Below, in pieces: positions 45,916 to 56,764 of a stretch of 64,000 nucleotides of DNA. The translations under genes were made by a program, and so were the position numbers. Location: assembly GCF_021049265.1 (NCBI RefSeq), contig NZ_CP088018.1, forward strand, positions 1,550,001 through 1,614,000. The letters run 5' to 3'. A model generated the notes under the pieces. It was given only the letters and a program-made list of their open reading frames with translations. It did not search any database and was not told where the DNA came from. The DNA is from Ruania suaedae. GTDB lineage: Bacteria; Actinomycetota; Actinomycetes; Actinomycetales; Beutenbergiaceae. How positions within the stretch are numbered: position 1 is the stretch's first letter; every line of letters starts with the position of its first letter.

Positions 45916-47547
45916 ATGGCCGAGAACACCACTGCACGGGAGCGCGAGCTCCAGGAGGAGTCGGTCTCGCTGGCGGCGAAGAACGAACGCCTCGTCAGTG
46001 CCCTGACCACGGCGCGCTCCCAGCTGGTCGAGATGCGTGCGCAGCTGGAGGAGATGAGCCGGCCGCCGGCCAGCTTCGCCGTCCTCGTGCGCGCCCACAC
46101 CGACCGCACGGTCGAGGTGATCTCCTCCGGCCGCAAGCTGCGCGTGGGCACGTCCCCGCACGTGAACGTGGACGCGCTGCGGCCCGGACAGGAGGTCCAG
46201 CTCAACGAGGCCATGATCGTGGTCGATGCCGCCGGCTTCGAGACCGTCGGTGAGCTGGTCACCGTCAAGGAGATGCTCGACGAGGGGCGGGCGCTGGTGC
46301 TCGGCCGCGCCGAGGAGGAGCGCGTGGTCCGCCTCGCCGGACCGCTGGTCGGATCCGGCCTGCGGGTGGGTGACGCGCTCACGGTCGACACCCGCACGGG
46401 GTTCGCGTTCGAGAAGATCCCGCGTTCGGAGGTCGAGGACCTGATGCTCGAGGAGGTCCCCGACGTCGCCTACACCGACATCGGCGGCCTGGCACGCCAG
46501 ATCGAGCAGATCCGGGACGCCGTCGAGCTGCCGTTCGGGCACCCCGACCTCTTCCGCGAGCACGGCCTCAAGCCCCCGAAGGGTCTGCTGCTGTACGGCC
46601 CGCCCGGCTGCGGGAAGACCCTGATCGCGAAGGCCGTCGCCACCTCGCTGGCAGAGACCGCCGGCGGCGAAGCGGGCTCGGGCCCCGTGCGCAGCTACTT
46701 CCTCAACATCAAGGGTCCCGAGCTGCTCAACAAGTTCGTGGGCGAGACCGAACGTCACATCCGGCTGATCTTCGCCCGCGCCAGGGAGAAGGCCTCGCAG
46801 GGGGTACCGGTGGTGGTGTTCTTCGACGAGATGGAATCCCTCTTCCGCACCCGCGGGACCGGCGTCTCCTCGGACGTGGAGACGACGATCGTGCCCCAGC
46901 TGCTCGCGGAGATCGACGGTGTGGAACGCCTCGAGAACGTCATCGTCATCGGAGCCTCCAACCGGGAGGACATGATCGATCCGGCGATCCTGCGGCCCGG
47001 CCGGCTGGACGTGAAGATCAAGATCGAGCGCCCCGACGCCGAGTCGGCCCGGGACATCTTCAGCAAGTACCTCACGGCCGACCTGCCCATCCACCCCGAC
47101 GACCTCGCCGAGCACGGCGGTGACGCCGACGCCGCGGTCGCCGCGATGATCGAGCGCACGGTGGGCCGGATGTACGCCGAGGACCCGGAGAACGAGTTCC
47201 TCGAGGTCACCTACGCCAGCGGTGACAAGGAGGTCCTCTACTTCAAGGACTTCAACTCCGGCGCGATGGTGGCCAATATCGTCGACCGCGCGAAGAAGGC
47301 CGCCATCAAGGATCTGCTCGCCACCGGTGTCCGGGGGATCAGGGTGGAGCACCTGCTCGGCGGGCTGGTCGAGGAGTTCCAGGAGAACGAGGACCTGCCC
47401 AACACCACCAACCCCGACGACTGGGCCCGGGTCTCGGGCAAGAAGGGCGAGCGGATCGTCTTCATCCGCACGATCGTCCAGCACAAGAACGCACCGGCGA
47501 GCAGTCGCACGATCGAGACCCTCAACCCCACCGGGCAGTACCTGTAG
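45916..47547 (+). CDS. arc: Proteasome-associated AAA ATPase ARC (Mpa)
   Basis: 543 residues. Hexameric unfoldase that captures pupylated proteins and feeds them to the 20S core. N-terminal coiled coil ([10 protein letters not shown]-type, [20 protein letters not shown]) binds Pup; two OB domains follow; AAA domain has Walker [14 protein letters not shown] and Walker [16 protein letters not shown]. The chain ends GQYL, the C-terminal gate-opening motif that docks onto the alpha ring. Ribosome binding sequence GGAGGG precedes the ATG. First gene of the Pup-proteasome order arc-dop-pup-prcB-prcA-pafA. Confidence 0.96.
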   Translation: MAENTTARERELQEESVSLAAKNERLVSALTTARSQLVEMRAQLEEMSRPPASFAVLVRAHTDRTVEVISSGRKLRVGTSPHVNVDALRPGQEVQLNEAMIVVDAAGFETVGELVTVKEMLDEGRALVLGRAEEERVVRLAGPLVGSGLRVGDALTVDTRTGFAFEKIPRSEVEDLMLEEVPDVAYTDIGGLARQIEQIRDAVELPFGHPDLFREHGLKPPKGLLLYGPPGCGKTLIAKAVATSLAETAGGEAGSGPVRSYFLNIKGPELLNKFVGETERHIRLIFARAREKASQGVPVVVFFDEMESLFRTRGTGVSSDVETTIVPQLLAEIDGVERLENVIVIGASNREDMIDPAILRPGRLDVKIKIERPDAESARDIFSKYLTADLPIHPDDLAEHGGDADAAVAAMIERTVGRMYAEDPENEFLEVTYASGDKEVLYFKDFNSGAMVANIVDRAKKAAIKDLLATGVRGIRVEHLLGGLVEEFQENEDLPNTTNPDDWARVSGKKGERIVFIRTIVQHKNAPASSRTIETLNPTGQYL

Positions 47548-47568
47548 CGCAACACCTAGGCTGGCGTC

Positions 47569-49197
47569 GTGAGCGTGCGGCGTGTGATGGGCATCGAGAC
47601 CGAGTACGGGCTGCTGGGCGTGGGCGACCCCGGGGCGAATCCGATGGTCATGTCGGCCCAGCTCGTCACCGCCTACGCCAACGAGGGGATGCCCGGTGCG
47701 GCCCGTGCCCGGTGGGACTACCAGGACGAGGATCCGCTGGCCGATGCGCGCGGGTTCCGGCTCGACCGCCGGGCGGCGGACCCGAGCCTGCTCACCGACG
47801 ACCCCGCACACCCGGCCCCCGAGTCGGGCCTGGATCGCATCACGCAGCGGCGCCGCCCGGGCCGGCAAGCGGAAACGGCCACGGTGGCCAACGTCATCCT
47901 CCCCAACGGGGGGCGCTACTACGTCGACCATGCCCATCCCGAGTACTCCAGCCCGGAGGTCACCTCCCCGCGGGATGCGGTGCTCTGGGACCGCGCCGGC
48001 GATGAGGTCCTCCTGCGCTCGTCCAGGCTGCTCGCACAGATCGCCGGTATGCCGGACGTGGCGCTGTACAAGAACAACACCGACGGCAAGGGCGCCAGCT
48101 ACGGCACACACGAGAACTACCTGGTCGAGCGCCGGGTCCCGTTCGAGGACCTCGTCACCGCCCTGACACCGTTCCTGGTGACCAGGCCGGTGATCTGCGG
48201 GGCGGGGCGCGTCGGCCGGGGCCAGCGCAACGAGGCGCCCGGCTACCAGCTCAGCCAGCGCGCCGACTTCCTCGAGGCCGAGGTGGGGCTGGAAACCACG
48301 CTGCGCCGCCCGATCATCAACACCCGGGACGAGCCGCACGCCGACGCCGACCGCTACCGCCGGCTGCACGTCATCGTGGGCGACGCCAACCGGCTCGAGG
48401 TGTCCACCTACCTCAAGGTGGGCACCACCGCGCTGCTGCTGTGGCTGCTCGAGCGGGGTGGCGTGCCGATGGAGCTGGCCGCGTTACGCCTGGCCGATCC
48501 CGTGCAGGCCGCCCGGGAGGTCAGCCACGACCTGAGCCTGACCCGCCGGCTCGACCTGGAGGACGGGCGACGGCTCACCGCACTGGAGATCCAGCGCGTC
48601 TACTGCGAGGTGATCACCGCCGCTGTCCGGGAGGCGAGGCAGTCCGGCGCCGTCGCGGACCTGCACCAGGAGCAGACGGCGGACGTGCTGGCCCGCTGGT
48701 CGGGCCTGCTGAGCGCACTCGCGGAGGATCCCCGCTCCTGCGCCCGGGAGGTGGAGTGGGTGGCGAAGTTGCGGGTGCTGGAGGCGATGCGGAGCCGGGA
48801 CCGGCTGGGCTGGGATGCGCCGCGGCTCGCCGCGCTCGACCTGCAGTGGTCCGACCTGCGCCCCGAGCGCAGCGTCTACGCCCGCCTCGCGGCGGCCGGC
48901 GCCGTCGAGCGGCTGGTCACGGACGAGGAGGTCGACGCCGCGGTCCGCCACCCACCCGAGGACACCCGCGCCTACTTCCGCGGTGAGGCGGTGCGCCGCT
49001 ATCCGCACGCGGTCACCGCGGCGAGCTGGGACGCCGTCATCTTCGACATCGACGAGGCACCGGCGCTGCAACGTGTGCCGATGAGCGAACCGTTGCGCGG
49101 CACCCGTGAACACGTCGGAGCCCTGCTGGACCAGCACCCCGACGCGGCCGACCTGCTGGCTGCGCTCGGCGGGCCGCCGGCCGCGCCGCAGACGTAG
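47569..49197 (+). CDS. dop: Depupylase/deamidase of Pup (Dop)
   Basis: 542 residues of the carboxylate-amine ligase (GS-like) fold. Deamidates the C-terminal Gln of Pup and removes Pup from substrates. Begins RRVMGIETEYGLLG; contains the Dop-loop region between about residues 38 and 85 that PafA lacks, plus LPNGGRYYVDHAHPEYSSPE and [25 protein letters not shown] (47557-47562) ends 6 nt before GTG 47569, so it probably has its own leaderless promoter besides read-through from arc. Confidence 0.95.
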   Translation: MSVRRVMGIETEYGLLGVGDPGANPMVMSAQLVTAYANEGMPGAARARWDYQDEDPLADARGFRLDRRAADPSLLTDDPAHPAPESGLDRITQRRRPGRQAETATVANVILPNGGRYYVDHAHPEYSSPEVTSPRDAVLWDRAGDEVLLRSSRLLAQIAGMPDVALYKNNTDGKGASYGTHENYLVERRVPFEDLVTALTPFLVTRPVICGAGRVGRGQRNEAPGYQLSQRADFLEAEVGLETTLRRPIINTRDEPHADADRYRRLHVIVGDANRLEVSTYLKVGTTALLLWLLERGGVPMELAALRLADPVQAAREVSHDLSLTRRLDLEDGRRLTALEIQRVYCEVITAAVREARQSGAVADLHQEQTADVLARWSGLLSALAEDPRSCAREVEWVAKLRVLEAMRSRDRLGWDAPRLAALDLQWSDLRPERSVYARLAAAGAVERLVTDEEVDAAVRHPPEDTRAYFRGEAVRRYPHAVTAASWDAVIFDIDEAPALQRVPMSEPLRGTREHVGALLDQHPDAADLLAALGGPPAAPQT

Positions 49198-49240
49198 GAT
49201 CGCCACGAGCACCCGTCCGCGCCGACCCACGGAGCCTGCG

Positions 49241-49429
49241 ATGTCGCCACGACAGTTCGACCAGCCCCACCCCGACCGCCGACCGGACGAGGACCCGGCG
49301 CCGCCCCCGACCGGTGGCGGGCAGTCCCGCGACACCGAGGTCGACTCGCTGCTGGACGAGATCGACGACGTGCTCGAGACCAATGCCGAGTCGTTCGTGC
49401 GCGGATTCGTGCAGAAGGGCGGCCAGTGA
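49241..49429 (+). CDS. pup: Prokaryotic ubiquitin-like protein Pup
   Basis: 62 residues, intrinsically disordered. The conserved C-terminal half [20 protein letters not shown] continues to FVQKGGQ. Ending in Gln, it must be deamidated to Glu by Dop before PafA can attach it to lysines. N-terminal half is Pro/Asp/Arg-rich. A TAGGAT (49195-49200) built on the dop stop codon may be its -10, giving a leader of about 34 nt with an ACGGAGCC ribosome binding sequence. Stop overlaps prcB (GTGA). Confidence 0.96.
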   Translation: MSPRQFDQPHPDRRPDEDPAPPPTGGGQSRDTEVDSLLDEIDDVLETNAESFVRGFVQKGGQ

Positions 49430-50256
49430 CCTCGGCCGAGCAGCGCTACCCCGACCGGCTCCCGGCCGCGTTCACCCGGCCGGGGAGCGCGTCGTTCGTG
49501 GACTTCCTCTCGGCGCACGCGCCGGAGCTCCTGCCCGCCGGCGCGGCCGCCGGAGACGGTGGCCAGGCCCTGGCGCCCCCGCACGCCACCACGATCGTGG
49601 CCGTGGCGGTGGAAGGCGGCATGGTGATGGCCGGTGATCGCCGGGCGACGATGGGATCGACCATCGCGCACCGGCACATGGAGAAGGTCTTCGCCGCGGA
49701 CGAGTTCTCGGCCATCGGCATCGCCGGCACGGCGGGTGTGGCGGTCGACCTCGTGCGGCTCTTCCAGCTCGAGCTCGAGCACTACGAGAAGATCGAGGGC
49801 GCGCGGCTGTCGCTGGAGGGTAAGGCGAACCGGCTCGGGGCGATGGTCCGCGGCAACCTCGGCATGGCGTTGCGAGGGCTGGTCGCCCTGCCGTTGTTCG
49901 GCGGTTACGACCCCGGCACCGGGGCGGGCCGGATCTTCTCCTACGACGTCGTGGGCGGTCGCTACGAGGAGATCGAGTACCACAGCATCGGTTCCGGCTC
50001 GGTGCACGCCCGCGGGTCGCTGAAGAAGCTCTGGCGCCCTGCCCTGGGCATCGCCGACGGCGTCGAGGTGGTCGTGCACGCGCTCATGGACGCTGCGGAC
50101 GAGGACTCCGCCACCGGTGGCCCCGACGTCGAGCGTGGCATCTACCCGATCGTGGCGCGCATCGGCTCCGGCGGCTACGAGCGGGTGCCCGACGCCGAGC
50201 TGGCGGACGTGGTCGCCAGGCTGCGTGGGCTCCCCGAGCGAAGGAGACAGGCATGA
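49426..50256 (+). CDS. prcB: Proteasome subunit beta PrcB
   Basis: 276 residues. Propeptide of 54 residues is removed autocatalytically before Thr55 in [13 protein letters not shown], leaving the N-terminal nucleophile Thr. Supporting active-site residues are in AGDRRATMG and the Lys/Ser-containing strands ([20 protein letters not shown]). Starts at GTG 49426 overlapping the pup stop. Forms the two inner heptameric rings of the 20S core. Confidence 0.96.
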   Translation: MTSAEQRYPDRLPAAFTRPGSASFVDFLSAHAPELLPAGAAAGDGGQALAPPHATTIVAVAVEGGMVMAGDRRATMGSTIAHRHMEKVFAADEFSAIGIAGTAGVAVDLVRLFQLELEHYEKIEGARLSLEGKANRLGAMVRGNLGMALRGLVALPLFGGYDPGTGAGRIFSYDVVGGRYEEIEYHSIGSGSVHARGSLKKLWRPALGIADGVEVVVHALMDAADEDSATGGPDVERGIYPIVARIGSGGYERVPDAELADVVARLRGLPERRRQA

Positions 50257-50972
50257 CGCAGCCGTTCTACGTCTCGCCCGAGCAGCTGATGAAGGACCGG
50301 GCCGATTTCGCCCGCAAGGGGATCGCCCGTGGCCGCTCGGTGGTTGTCCTCGGCTACGACGGCGGAATCGCGTTCGTCACGGAGAACCCGTCCCGGGCGC
50401 TGCACAAGATCAGCGAGATCTACGACCGGATCGGCTTCGCCGCCGTGGGCAAGTACAACGAGTTCGAGAACCTACGGGTGGCGGGTATCCGGTATGCCGA
50501 CCTGCGCGGGTACTCCTACGACCGCAGCGACGTCTCCGCCCGGGGCCTGGCCAACGCCTACGCCCAGACCCTGGGGTCGGTGTTCACCACCGAGTCCAAG
50601 CCGCTCGAGGTGGAGATCGCCGTGGCCGAGGTGGGCACGGACCAGGGCAGCGACCAGATCTACCGGCTGGGCTACGACGGCTCCGTCGCAGACGAGTCCG
50701 GTTTCGTCGTCATGGGTGGCGCCGCCGATCAGCTCGGCGGCCGTATCGCTGCCGCGTGGCGGCCCGCACTGACACTGGCGGACGCCCTCGTGCTCGCCGT
50801 CAGCACCCTCGGCACCGACACCGACGGCGTCCGCCGGCGCATCCCGGCCGCAGACCTGGAGGCGGCCGTGCTCGACCGCACCCGCGGGCGGCGCACCTTC
50901 CGCCGGCTCGATGCGGACGCGCTCGACGGCCTGCTGCAGCGGGGCGACGCCGGGTCCGGCGCCGACGCATGA
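50253..50972 (+). CDS. prcA: Proteasome subunit alpha PrcA
   Basis: 239 residues. Alpha-type subunit: N-terminal gate segment [20 protein letters not shown] followed by [16 protein letters not shown] and the alpha/beta fold, with no catalytic Thr. Forms the outer rings that gate entry and bind the ARC C-terminus. ATG 50253 overlaps the prcB stop, and its own stop overlaps pafA, so prcB-prcA-pafA are translationally coupled. AAGGAGAC precedes the start. Confidence 0.96.
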   Translation: MTQPFYVSPEQLMKDRADFARKGIARGRSVVVLGYDGGIAFVTENPSRALHKISEIYDRIGFAAVGKYNEFENLRVAGIRYADLRGYSYDRSDVSARGLANAYAQTLGSVFTTESKPLEVEIAVAEVGTDQGSDQIYRLGYDGSVADESGFVVMGGAADQLGGRIAAAWRPALTLADALVLAVSTLGTDTDGVRRRIPAADLEAAVLDRTRGRRTFRRLDADALDGLLQRGDAGSGADA

Positions 50973-52363
50973 GCCGGCGGATCTTCGGTCTCGAGACCGA
51001 GTTCGGGGTCACCTGCGCCGCCCCCGAGGGGCGGGGGCTCTCGGCCGAGGAGGTGGCCCGCTATCTGTTCCGCAAGGTGGTCGCCTGGGGGCGTTCGTCC
51101 AACGTCTTCCTCGGCAACGGTGCCCGGCTCTACCTCGACGTCGGCTCCCACCCCGAGTACGCCACGGCCGAGTGCGACGACCTGGCCCAGCTGGTCGCTC
51201 ACGACCAGGCCGGCATGCGCATCCTCGAGGGGCTCGTGGCCGATGCCCAGGAGCGGCTGGAGGCCGAGGGCATCGAGGGCAGGGTGCACCTGTTCAAGAA
51301 CAACCTCGACTCCGCCGGGAACTCCTTCGGCTGTCACGAGAACTACCTGATCCGCCGCCGCGGGGACTTCGCCCGCCTCGCCGACGCGCTCGTGCCCTTC
51401 CTGATCACGCGGCAGGTGCTCACCGGCGCCGGGCACGTCCAGGTCACCTCCCGGGGTCCGGTCTACTGCTTCTCCCAGCGTGCGGACCACCTCTGGGAGG
51501 CGACGAGCTCGGCCACCACCCGTTCGCGGCCCATCATCAACACCCGCGACGAGCCGCACGCAGACGCGGAGCGCTACCGGCGCCTGCATGTGATCTCGGG
51601 CGACTCCTCGATGTCGGAGACGACCACCTACCTCAAGGTCGGGATGACCGACCTGCTGCTGCGCATGCTCGAGGCCGGCCGCGTCGTTCCCGACCTCAGC
51701 CTGGAGAACCCGGTCCGGGCGTTGCGCGACATCTCCCACGACATCACGGCCACGGCTCCGGTCGCGTTGGCCAGCGGCGCCCGGTACACGGCCGTGGAGG
51801 TGCAGCAGGTCTACCTCGACCGGGTCCGTGACTTCCTGTCCGGCACGGACAAGCAGCCGCACGACGACCGCGTGCTCGAGCTGTGGGCCCGCGGCCTGAA
51901 GGCCCTGCGCACGCAGGACACCACCCTCGTCGACCGCGATCTGGACTGGGCCATCAAGCAGCGGCTGCTGGACCGCTACGCCGGCGCCCACGGTGTGTCG
52001 CTGTCCGACCCGCGGGTGCTCCGCCTCGACCTGGCCTACCACGACATCTCCCGCACGGACGGTCTGTTCGCCCGCCTGGGCGAGCGCGGGCTGGTCACCC
52101 GCGTGGTCACCGAGCAGCAGGTCGCCGCGGCGGTCGAGCAACCGCCGCAGACCACCCGGGCCAAGCTCCGCGGGGAGTTCGTGCAGGCGGCGACTGCGCG
52201 GCGGCGCGACTACACCGTGGACTGGGTCCACCTCAAGCTCAACGACAGCGCCGGCCGGACGGTGCTGTGCAAGGACCCGTTCCGCTCCGAGGACGAGCGT
52301 GTAGCGCGGTTGATCGCGAGCATGGACGGCTCGGGCGGGGGGACGCCCGGGCCGAGCGCGTAG
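50969..52363 (+). CDS. pafA: Pup--protein ligase PafA
   Basis: 464 residues. ATP-dependent ligase joining the C-terminal Glu of deamidated Pup to substrate lysines. Opens [14 protein letters not shown] with catalytic Asp in [17 protein letters not shown]/Mg region [19 protein letters not shown], and [20 protein letters not shown] shared with Dop. Lacks the Dop loop. ATG 50969 overlaps the prcA stop (ATGA). Last gene of the proteasome set. Confidence 0.96.
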   Translation: MSRRIFGLETEFGVTCAAPEGRGLSAEEVARYLFRKVVAWGRSSNVFLGNGARLYLDVGSHPEYATAECDDLAQLVAHDQAGMRILEGLVADAQERLEAEGIEGRVHLFKNNLDSAGNSFGCHENYLIRRRGDFARLADALVPFLITRQVLTGAGHVQVTSRGPVYCFSQRADHLWEATSSATTRSRPIINTRDEPHADAERYRRLHVISGDSSMSETTTYLKVGMTDLLLRMLEAGRVVPDLSLENPVRALRDISHDITATAPVALASGARYTAVEVQQVYLDRVRDFLSGTDKQPHDDRVLELWARGLKALRTQDTTLVDRDLDWAIKQRLLDRYAGAHGVSLSDPRVLRLDLAYHDISRTDGLFARLGERGLVTRVVTEQQVAAAVEQPPQTTRAKLRGEFVQAATARRRDYTVDWVHLKLNDSAGRTVLCKDPFRSEDERVARLIASMDGSGGGTPGPSA

Positions 52364-52374
52364 GATCGGCCCTC

Positions 52375-53325
52375 GTGTTCGCCTGCCGCTCCCGCCCTTC
52401 CGTGCCCCCGGCATCGCTCCCGGTGCTCTCGATACCCCGCGCGCTGCTGGCGGGCCTGGCCCTGATGCTGCTGGCCGGATGCACCGAGCCCGACGCCGAA
52501 CCCGCCCCGCCCGCGGCCGAGCAGGTGGAGGTGGCCGGTGAGCTCGGGGCCCGCCCGAACGTGCAGTTCGAGGCGCCGCTGGAGGTCACCGAGACCTCGA
52601 CGCGCACCGTGGTCGAGGGAACCGGGCCGGAGCTCGCCGAGGGCGACCTCGCCCTCGTGTCCTTCCTGGCGGTCGACGCCGAGACCGGCGAGGTGGAGTC
52701 GAGCAACTTCGGGTCCCAGCCGCAGACGATCATGATCACCGAGAACGACGCCGGGCCGCTGTACGAGGACCTGCTCGGGACCCCCGAGGGCTCCCGGCTG
52801 CTGCGGGTCGAGCTCGGGACCGACGAGCGACCGGCGCCCGCGGTGCTCGTCTACGACGTGCGCCACACCCGGGCCTGGGGGGAGCCGGTCGAACCACCGC
52901 CCGGTGCCCCCGCGGTGACGCTGGACGAGACCGGCGCGCCGACGGTGGAGATCCCCGACGACGACCCGCCCTCCGAGCTGGAGGTCGTGACGCTCAAGCG
53001 CGGGGACGGGCCGCAGGTGCAGGCCGAGCTCGCCGTCACCGTCCGCTACACGGCGGTCTCGTGGGAGACCGGCGAGGTCGTCGACGGCACGTGGGCGAGC
53101 GGGGAGGGTCCGACGACGATCGCGTTCACCGGGCTGATCGAGGGCTGGCAGAACGGACTGGTCGATGCTCCCGTGGGCTCGCAGGTGATGCTCATCGTCC
53201 CGCCGTCGCAGGCGTTCGGGGAGGATACCCTCGTGTACGTGATCGATGTGCTCGCTGTCTCCGCGCTGGACGGGACCGAGGGGTCGGCGGGTGCCGACCC
53301 CGGTGCCAGGGCGGAGGAGTCGTGA
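52375..53325 (+). CDS. FKBP-type peptidyl-prolyl isomerase lipoprotein
   Basis: 316 residues. Signal peptide ends in lipobox LLAGC. The C-terminal 90 residues are an FKBP domain ([50 protein letters not shown]); a related N-terminal segment ([16 protein letters not shown]) looks like a degenerate second FKBP. Extracytoplasmic folding helper. GTG 52375 lies 8 nt after TAGGAT (52361-52366), whose TAG is the pafA stop. It commonly follows pafA in Micrococcales. Stop overlaps hisF (GTGA). Confidence 0.85.
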   Translation: MFACRSRPSVPPASLPVLSIPRALLAGLALMLLAGCTEPDAEPAPPAAEQVEVAGELGARPNVQFEAPLEVTETSTRTVVEGTGPELAEGDLALVSFLAVDAETGEVESSNFGSQPQTIMITENDAGPLYEDLLGTPEGSRLLRVELGTDERPAPAVLVYDVRHTRAWGEPVEPPPGAPAVTLDETGAPTVEIPDDDPPSELEVVTLKRGDGPQVQAELAVTVRYTAVSWETGEVVDGTWASGEGPTTIAFTGLIEGWQNGLVDAPVGSQVMLIVPPSQAFGEDTLVYVIDVLAVSALDGTEGSAGADPGARAEES

Positions 53326-54092
53326 CCGTCGCGATCCGGGTGGTGCCGTGCCTGGACGTCGACGCCGGCCGCGTGGTCAAGGGCGTCAACTTCGAGAACC
53401 TCCGTGACGCCGGGGACCCGGTCGAGCTGGCCCGCAGCTACGACGCCGCGACGGCGGATGAGGTCACCTTCCTCGACGTCAGCGCCTCCACCCAGGGTCG
53501 GGCGACGACGCTGGAGATGGTCTCGCGCACCGCGGAGCAGGTCTTCGTCCCGCTCACCGTGGGCGGCGGGGTGCGCAGCGTCGCGGACGTCGATGCCCTG
53601 CTGCGTGCGGGCGCGGACAAGGTCGGCGTGAACACCGCCGCGATCGCCCGTCCGGAGCTGATCCGGGAGGTCGCCGAGCGGTTCGGTTCGCAGGTGCTGG
53701 TGCTCTCGGTCGACGCGCGTCGCACCCGCGAGGGCACCACCACCGACTCCGGCTTCGAGGTCACCACCCACGGCGGCCGCCGGGGGACCGGCCTGGACGC
53801 GCTCGCGTGGGTACGCCAGGCCGAGGATCTCGGCGTGGGCGAGGTGCTCCTGAACTCGATCGACGCCGACGGCACCACCGCCGGCTTCGACCTGGAGATG
53901 ATCACCCGCGTCCGCGAGCAGGTCGGCGTCCCGCTGATCGCCAGCGGGGGCGCCGGGACCGTCGAGCACTTCGTGGCCGCCGCGCGCGCCGGAGCGGACG
54001 CGTTGCTGGCGGCGAGCGTGTTCCACTTCGCCACCCTGACCATCGGGCAGGTCAAGGACGCGCTGCGGGCCGAGGGGCTGCCCGTCCGCTAG
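53322..54092 (+). CDS. hisF: Imidazole glycerol phosphate synthase cyclase subunit HisF
   Basis: 256 residues, TIM barrel that closes the imidazole ring and releases AICAR with HisH in histidine synthesis. Catalytic Asp in [15 protein letters not shown] and Asp in [13 protein letters not shown]; phosphate sites VGGGVRS and [11 protein letters not shown] 53322 follows GGAGGAG and overlaps the FKBP stop. Confidence 0.96.
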   Translation: MTVAIRVVPCLDVDAGRVVKGVNFENLRDAGDPVELARSYDAATADEVTFLDVSASTQGRATTLEMVSRTAEQVFVPLTVGGGVRSVADVDALLRAGADKVGVNTAAIARPELIREVAERFGSQVLVLSVDARRTREGTTTDSGFEVTTHGGRRGTGLDALAWVRQAEDLGVGEVLLNSIDADGTTAGFDLEMITRVREQVGVPLIASGGAGTVEHFVAAARAGADALLAASVFHFATLTIGQVKDALRAEGLPVR

Positions 54093-54107
54093 GTCCGCTG
54101 GGCCCCG

Positions 54108-54743
54108 CTAGACCCCGCGGGCCCAGTCCTGCATCCGCGCGACCGAGTGTGCCTCACCCTCGAGGCGGATGTCGGCGTGGTCGCGACGCCCGAACGCCCA
54201 CAGCGCCTGCTCCACCGGCGCGCCGACCAGGACGACGCTGTCACTGTCACGGCGGACCTGGGCGCGCCTGCCTCCGGGCCACAGGAGCACCACACCCACC
54301 GGCGCCCTGCGGTAGGCGAGCCGGCCCAGCTGCACCACCGAGTCCCAGATCGCTCGCTCCTGCGCGGCGTCGAGCTCTCGTGGCCCGGCCGGGGCGTCCC
54401 CGCCGCGGCGCACGTCCTCGTGGTGGACGAGGTACTCGAGATGGTTGGCGGTGTCGTCGAGGCGCGCACCGACCAGCGGTAGCGCCGGCAGTCCGGACAG
54501 GCCCGGGCCGCGACCGGCGAAGTCGGCCAGCACTCTCTCGTAGGCGTCGGCCCCGGTGAGCGTGTCCGCGAGCTCGTCGGTGGCGGCGTCTGCGCCCCGC
54601 GCCAGTGCCCACGGCCGGTGACCACGCAGGTACAGGTGCGCGGCGAGGTGGCGCGTCAGCCATCCCTCGCAGAGGGTCGGTGCCTCGGGCCCGGCGGCTC
54701 GCATCGTCGCCAGGAGGTCACGCTGTTCACGTTGTGCCCACAT
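54108..54743 (-). CDS. TIGR03085/mycothiol-dependent maleylpyruvate isomerase-like (DinB superfamily) protein
   Basis: 211 residues. N-terminal four-helix DinB-like domain: EQRDLLATMRAAGPEAPTLC, GWLTRHLAAHLYLRGHRP, and NHLEYLVHHEDVRRG carrying the conserved His metal ligands. TIGR03085 proteins are actinobacterial and often proposed to use mycothiol; reaction unknown. CAGGCT (54750-54755) ends 6 nt before ATG 54743. Convergent with hisF. Confidence 0.82.
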   Translation of the reverse strand: MWAQREQRDLLATMRAAGPEAPTLCEGWLTRHLAAHLYLRGHRPWALARGADAATDELADTLTGADAYERVLADFAGRGPGLSGLPALPLVGARLDDTANHLEYLVHHEDVRRGGDAPAGPRELDAAQERAIWDSVVQLGRLAYRRAPVGVVLLWPGGRRAQVRRDSDSVVLVGAPVEQALWAFGRRDHADIRLEGEAHSVARMQDWARGV

Positions 54744-54904
54744 GGCCTCAGCCTGGCACACCGGCGCCGGGCGCCGTGGGGAGCGTCACCTGGGACCGTT
54801 TTCACACGGCCGGTGGCGTATGGAAGGATTGGCGCGTCCGTCCCCGCCGGGCGCTCCGTCGCCGAGCGGCCCCAGCCTGCATCCCCCGAGGGAGTCGTTC
54901 CTGC

Positions 54905-56764
54905 ATGCCCACCGTGCCTCCCGGCCCGGCCCGCACCCCTCCCGATCGGCCCCACACCCTCACCGGCGGCGCCGTACGTCGTTCCTTCCTGCTGCTGGGC
55001 CGTGGGCTGAGGACCCAGCCGCGCGCGTTCGCGATCGCGATCGGCGCCAGCGTCGGCTACGGCCTGGCCATGGTCGCCTCCGGGTGGGCCCTGGGTCAGG
55101 TCACCGACCGGGTGATCGTGCCCGCGCTGAGCGGGGGCGAGGTACCCACGGGAGCCGTCTGGCGGGCAGGGCTGGCGCTGCTCGCGATCGCTGCCGCCAC
55201 GGCGGTCGGGGTGGCGCTGCGCCGGACCTTTGCCGGCGTGGCGGCCCTCGGCGTGCAGGCGGGACATCGCCGCGCCGTCACCCGGCAGTACCTGCGGCTG
55301 CCGATGACCTGGCACCGCCGGCACCCGGCGGGTCAGCTGCTCTCGAACGCCAACGCCGACGCGGAGACGGCCGGGTTCGTCTTCGGTCCGCTGCCGTTCG
55401 CGCTCGGCGTGGTCGCGATGATCCTGGTGGCCAGCGGCGCGATGCTCGCAGCCGACCCCGTGCTGGGGGCCATCGGCGTCAGCATGCTCCCGGTGATCCT
55501 GCTGGTCAATGCGGTCTACCGCCGCCGGATGGCGCCGGCGGTGACGCGGGTCCAGCACGAGCGCGCCGTGGTCTCCGACGTCGCGCACGAGAGCTTCGAG
55601 GCGGCCGCCGTCGTGAAGTCGCTGGGAACGGTCGAGGTCGAGGAGGAGCGGTTCGCGGCCGCGGCCGACCGGCTGCGTGCCGCCAACGTCGGTGTGGGCC
55701 GGATCCGCTCGGTGTTCGACCCGGTGATCGATCTCCTCCCCGCCCTGGCGACCCTGCTCGTGCTCGCGCTCGGAGCTGCCCGGGTGGCGGCCGGCCACAT
55801 CGAGACCGGTGACGTGGTCACCGCCTCCTACCTCCTCACGGTCCTGGCCATCCCGGTGCGTGCCATCGGCTTCGTGCTCGGCGACCTCCCGCGGTCCCTG
55901 GTCGGTCACGACCGGATCTCGCGCGTGATCGATGCGCGGGGTTATCTGCCCGACGGGGCGTTCCCGCTGCCCGGCACCTCCGGGCTGGCGGTGCAGGTGC
56001 GCGCGGCCACCCTGCGCGTGCCCGACGCCGACTCCCCGGAGGGCCACCGCACGATCCTGCGGGACGTGAGCCTCGACGTGCCGGCCGGTCGGACCCTGGC
56101 CGTGGTCGGTTCCACCGGCTCCGGGAAGTCCAGCCTGGTGGACCTGCTGGCCCGGCTGCGGGACCCCTCGGAGGGGGTGGTGCGCTACGACGGTGTCGAC
56201 GTCACGCAGTTGAGCGGTGCCCAGCGCACGGCCGGCGTCGCCCTGGTGTCCCAGCAGGCGTTCGTGTTCGAGGACAGCGTCCGCGACAACGTCACCCTGG
56301 GGGAGGGCGCCGCGAGCGACTTCTCCGACGAGGAGGTGTGGACGGCGCTGCGCATCGCCTGCGCGGACGGCTTCGTGGACGCACTCCCGCACGGTCTCGA
56401 CACCGTCATCGGCGAGCGCGGTGCCTCCCTGTCCGGGGGCCAGCGGCAGCGTCTGGCGATCGCTCGCGCCCTGATCCGGCGCCCCCGGTTGCTCCTGCTC
56501 GACGACGCGACCTCGGCCCTGGACCCGGTGGTGGAGCAGTCGATCCTGACGGGGCTGCGGGAGCTGGCCACCGGGGTGACGGTGGTGATGGTCGCCTACC
56601 GCAACGCCACGATCGCCCTCGCCGATACGGTGCTGCACCTGGACCGCGGTCAGGTCACCGGCGTGGGCCCGCACGCCCGGCTGCTCGCCGAGGATCCCGG
56701 CTATCGCCAGCTGGTGACCGCCTACCAGCGCGGTCGCGACGAGCGTGCGGAGGTGGGGCCGTGA
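54905..56764 (+). CDS. ABC exporter half-transporter, first subunit (permease-ATPase)
   Basis: 619 residues. Type IV ABC exporter: six transmembrane helices (about 40-310) then an ATPase with Walker A VGSTGSGKSSLVDLL, Q-loop SQQAFVFED, signature LSGGQRQRLAIARAL, Walker B LLLLDDATSALDP. The catalytic base after Walker B is Asp rather than Glu (DDATSALD) and the switch position reads AYRNATIALA instead of a His, so this subunit has a degenerate ATP site, as in heterodimeric exporters. Pairs with the next gene, whose GTG overlaps its stop. Confidence 0.9.
   Translation: MPTVPPGPARTPPDRPHTLTGGAVRRSFLLLGRGLRTQPRAFAIAIGASVGYGLAMVASGWALGQVTDRVIVPALSGGEVPTGAVWRAGLALLAIAAATAVGVALRRTFAGVAALGVQAGHRRAVTRQYLRLPMTWHRRHPAGQLLSNANADAETAGFVFGPLPFALGVVAMILVASGAMLAADPVLGAIGVSMLPVILLVNAVYRRRMAPAVTRVQHERAVVSDVAHESFEAAAVVKSLGTVEVEEERFAAAADRLRAANVGVGRIRSVFDPVIDLLPALATLLVLALGAARVAAGHIETGDVVTASYLLTVLAIPVRAIGFVLGDLPRSLVGHDRISRVIDARGYLPDGAFPLPGTSGLAVQVRAATLRVPDADSPEGHRTILRDVSLDVPAGRTLAVVGSTGSGKSSLVDLLARLRDPSEGVVRYDGVDVTQLSGAQRTAGVALVSQQAFVFEDSVRDNVTLGEGAASDFSDEEVWTALRIACADGFVDALPHGLDTVIGERGASLSGGQRQRLAIARALIRRPRLLLLDDATSALDPVVEQSILTGLRELATGVTVVMVAYRNATIALADTVLHLDRGQVTGVGPHARLLAEDPGYRQLVTAYQRGRDERAEVGP

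Noticed and set aside
54656-56674. 672-codon antisense open frame across the ABC exporter gene
   Set aside because: Composition (Gln/His/Arg/Gly-rich) is that of an antisense shadow; the plus-strand exporter is unambiguous.
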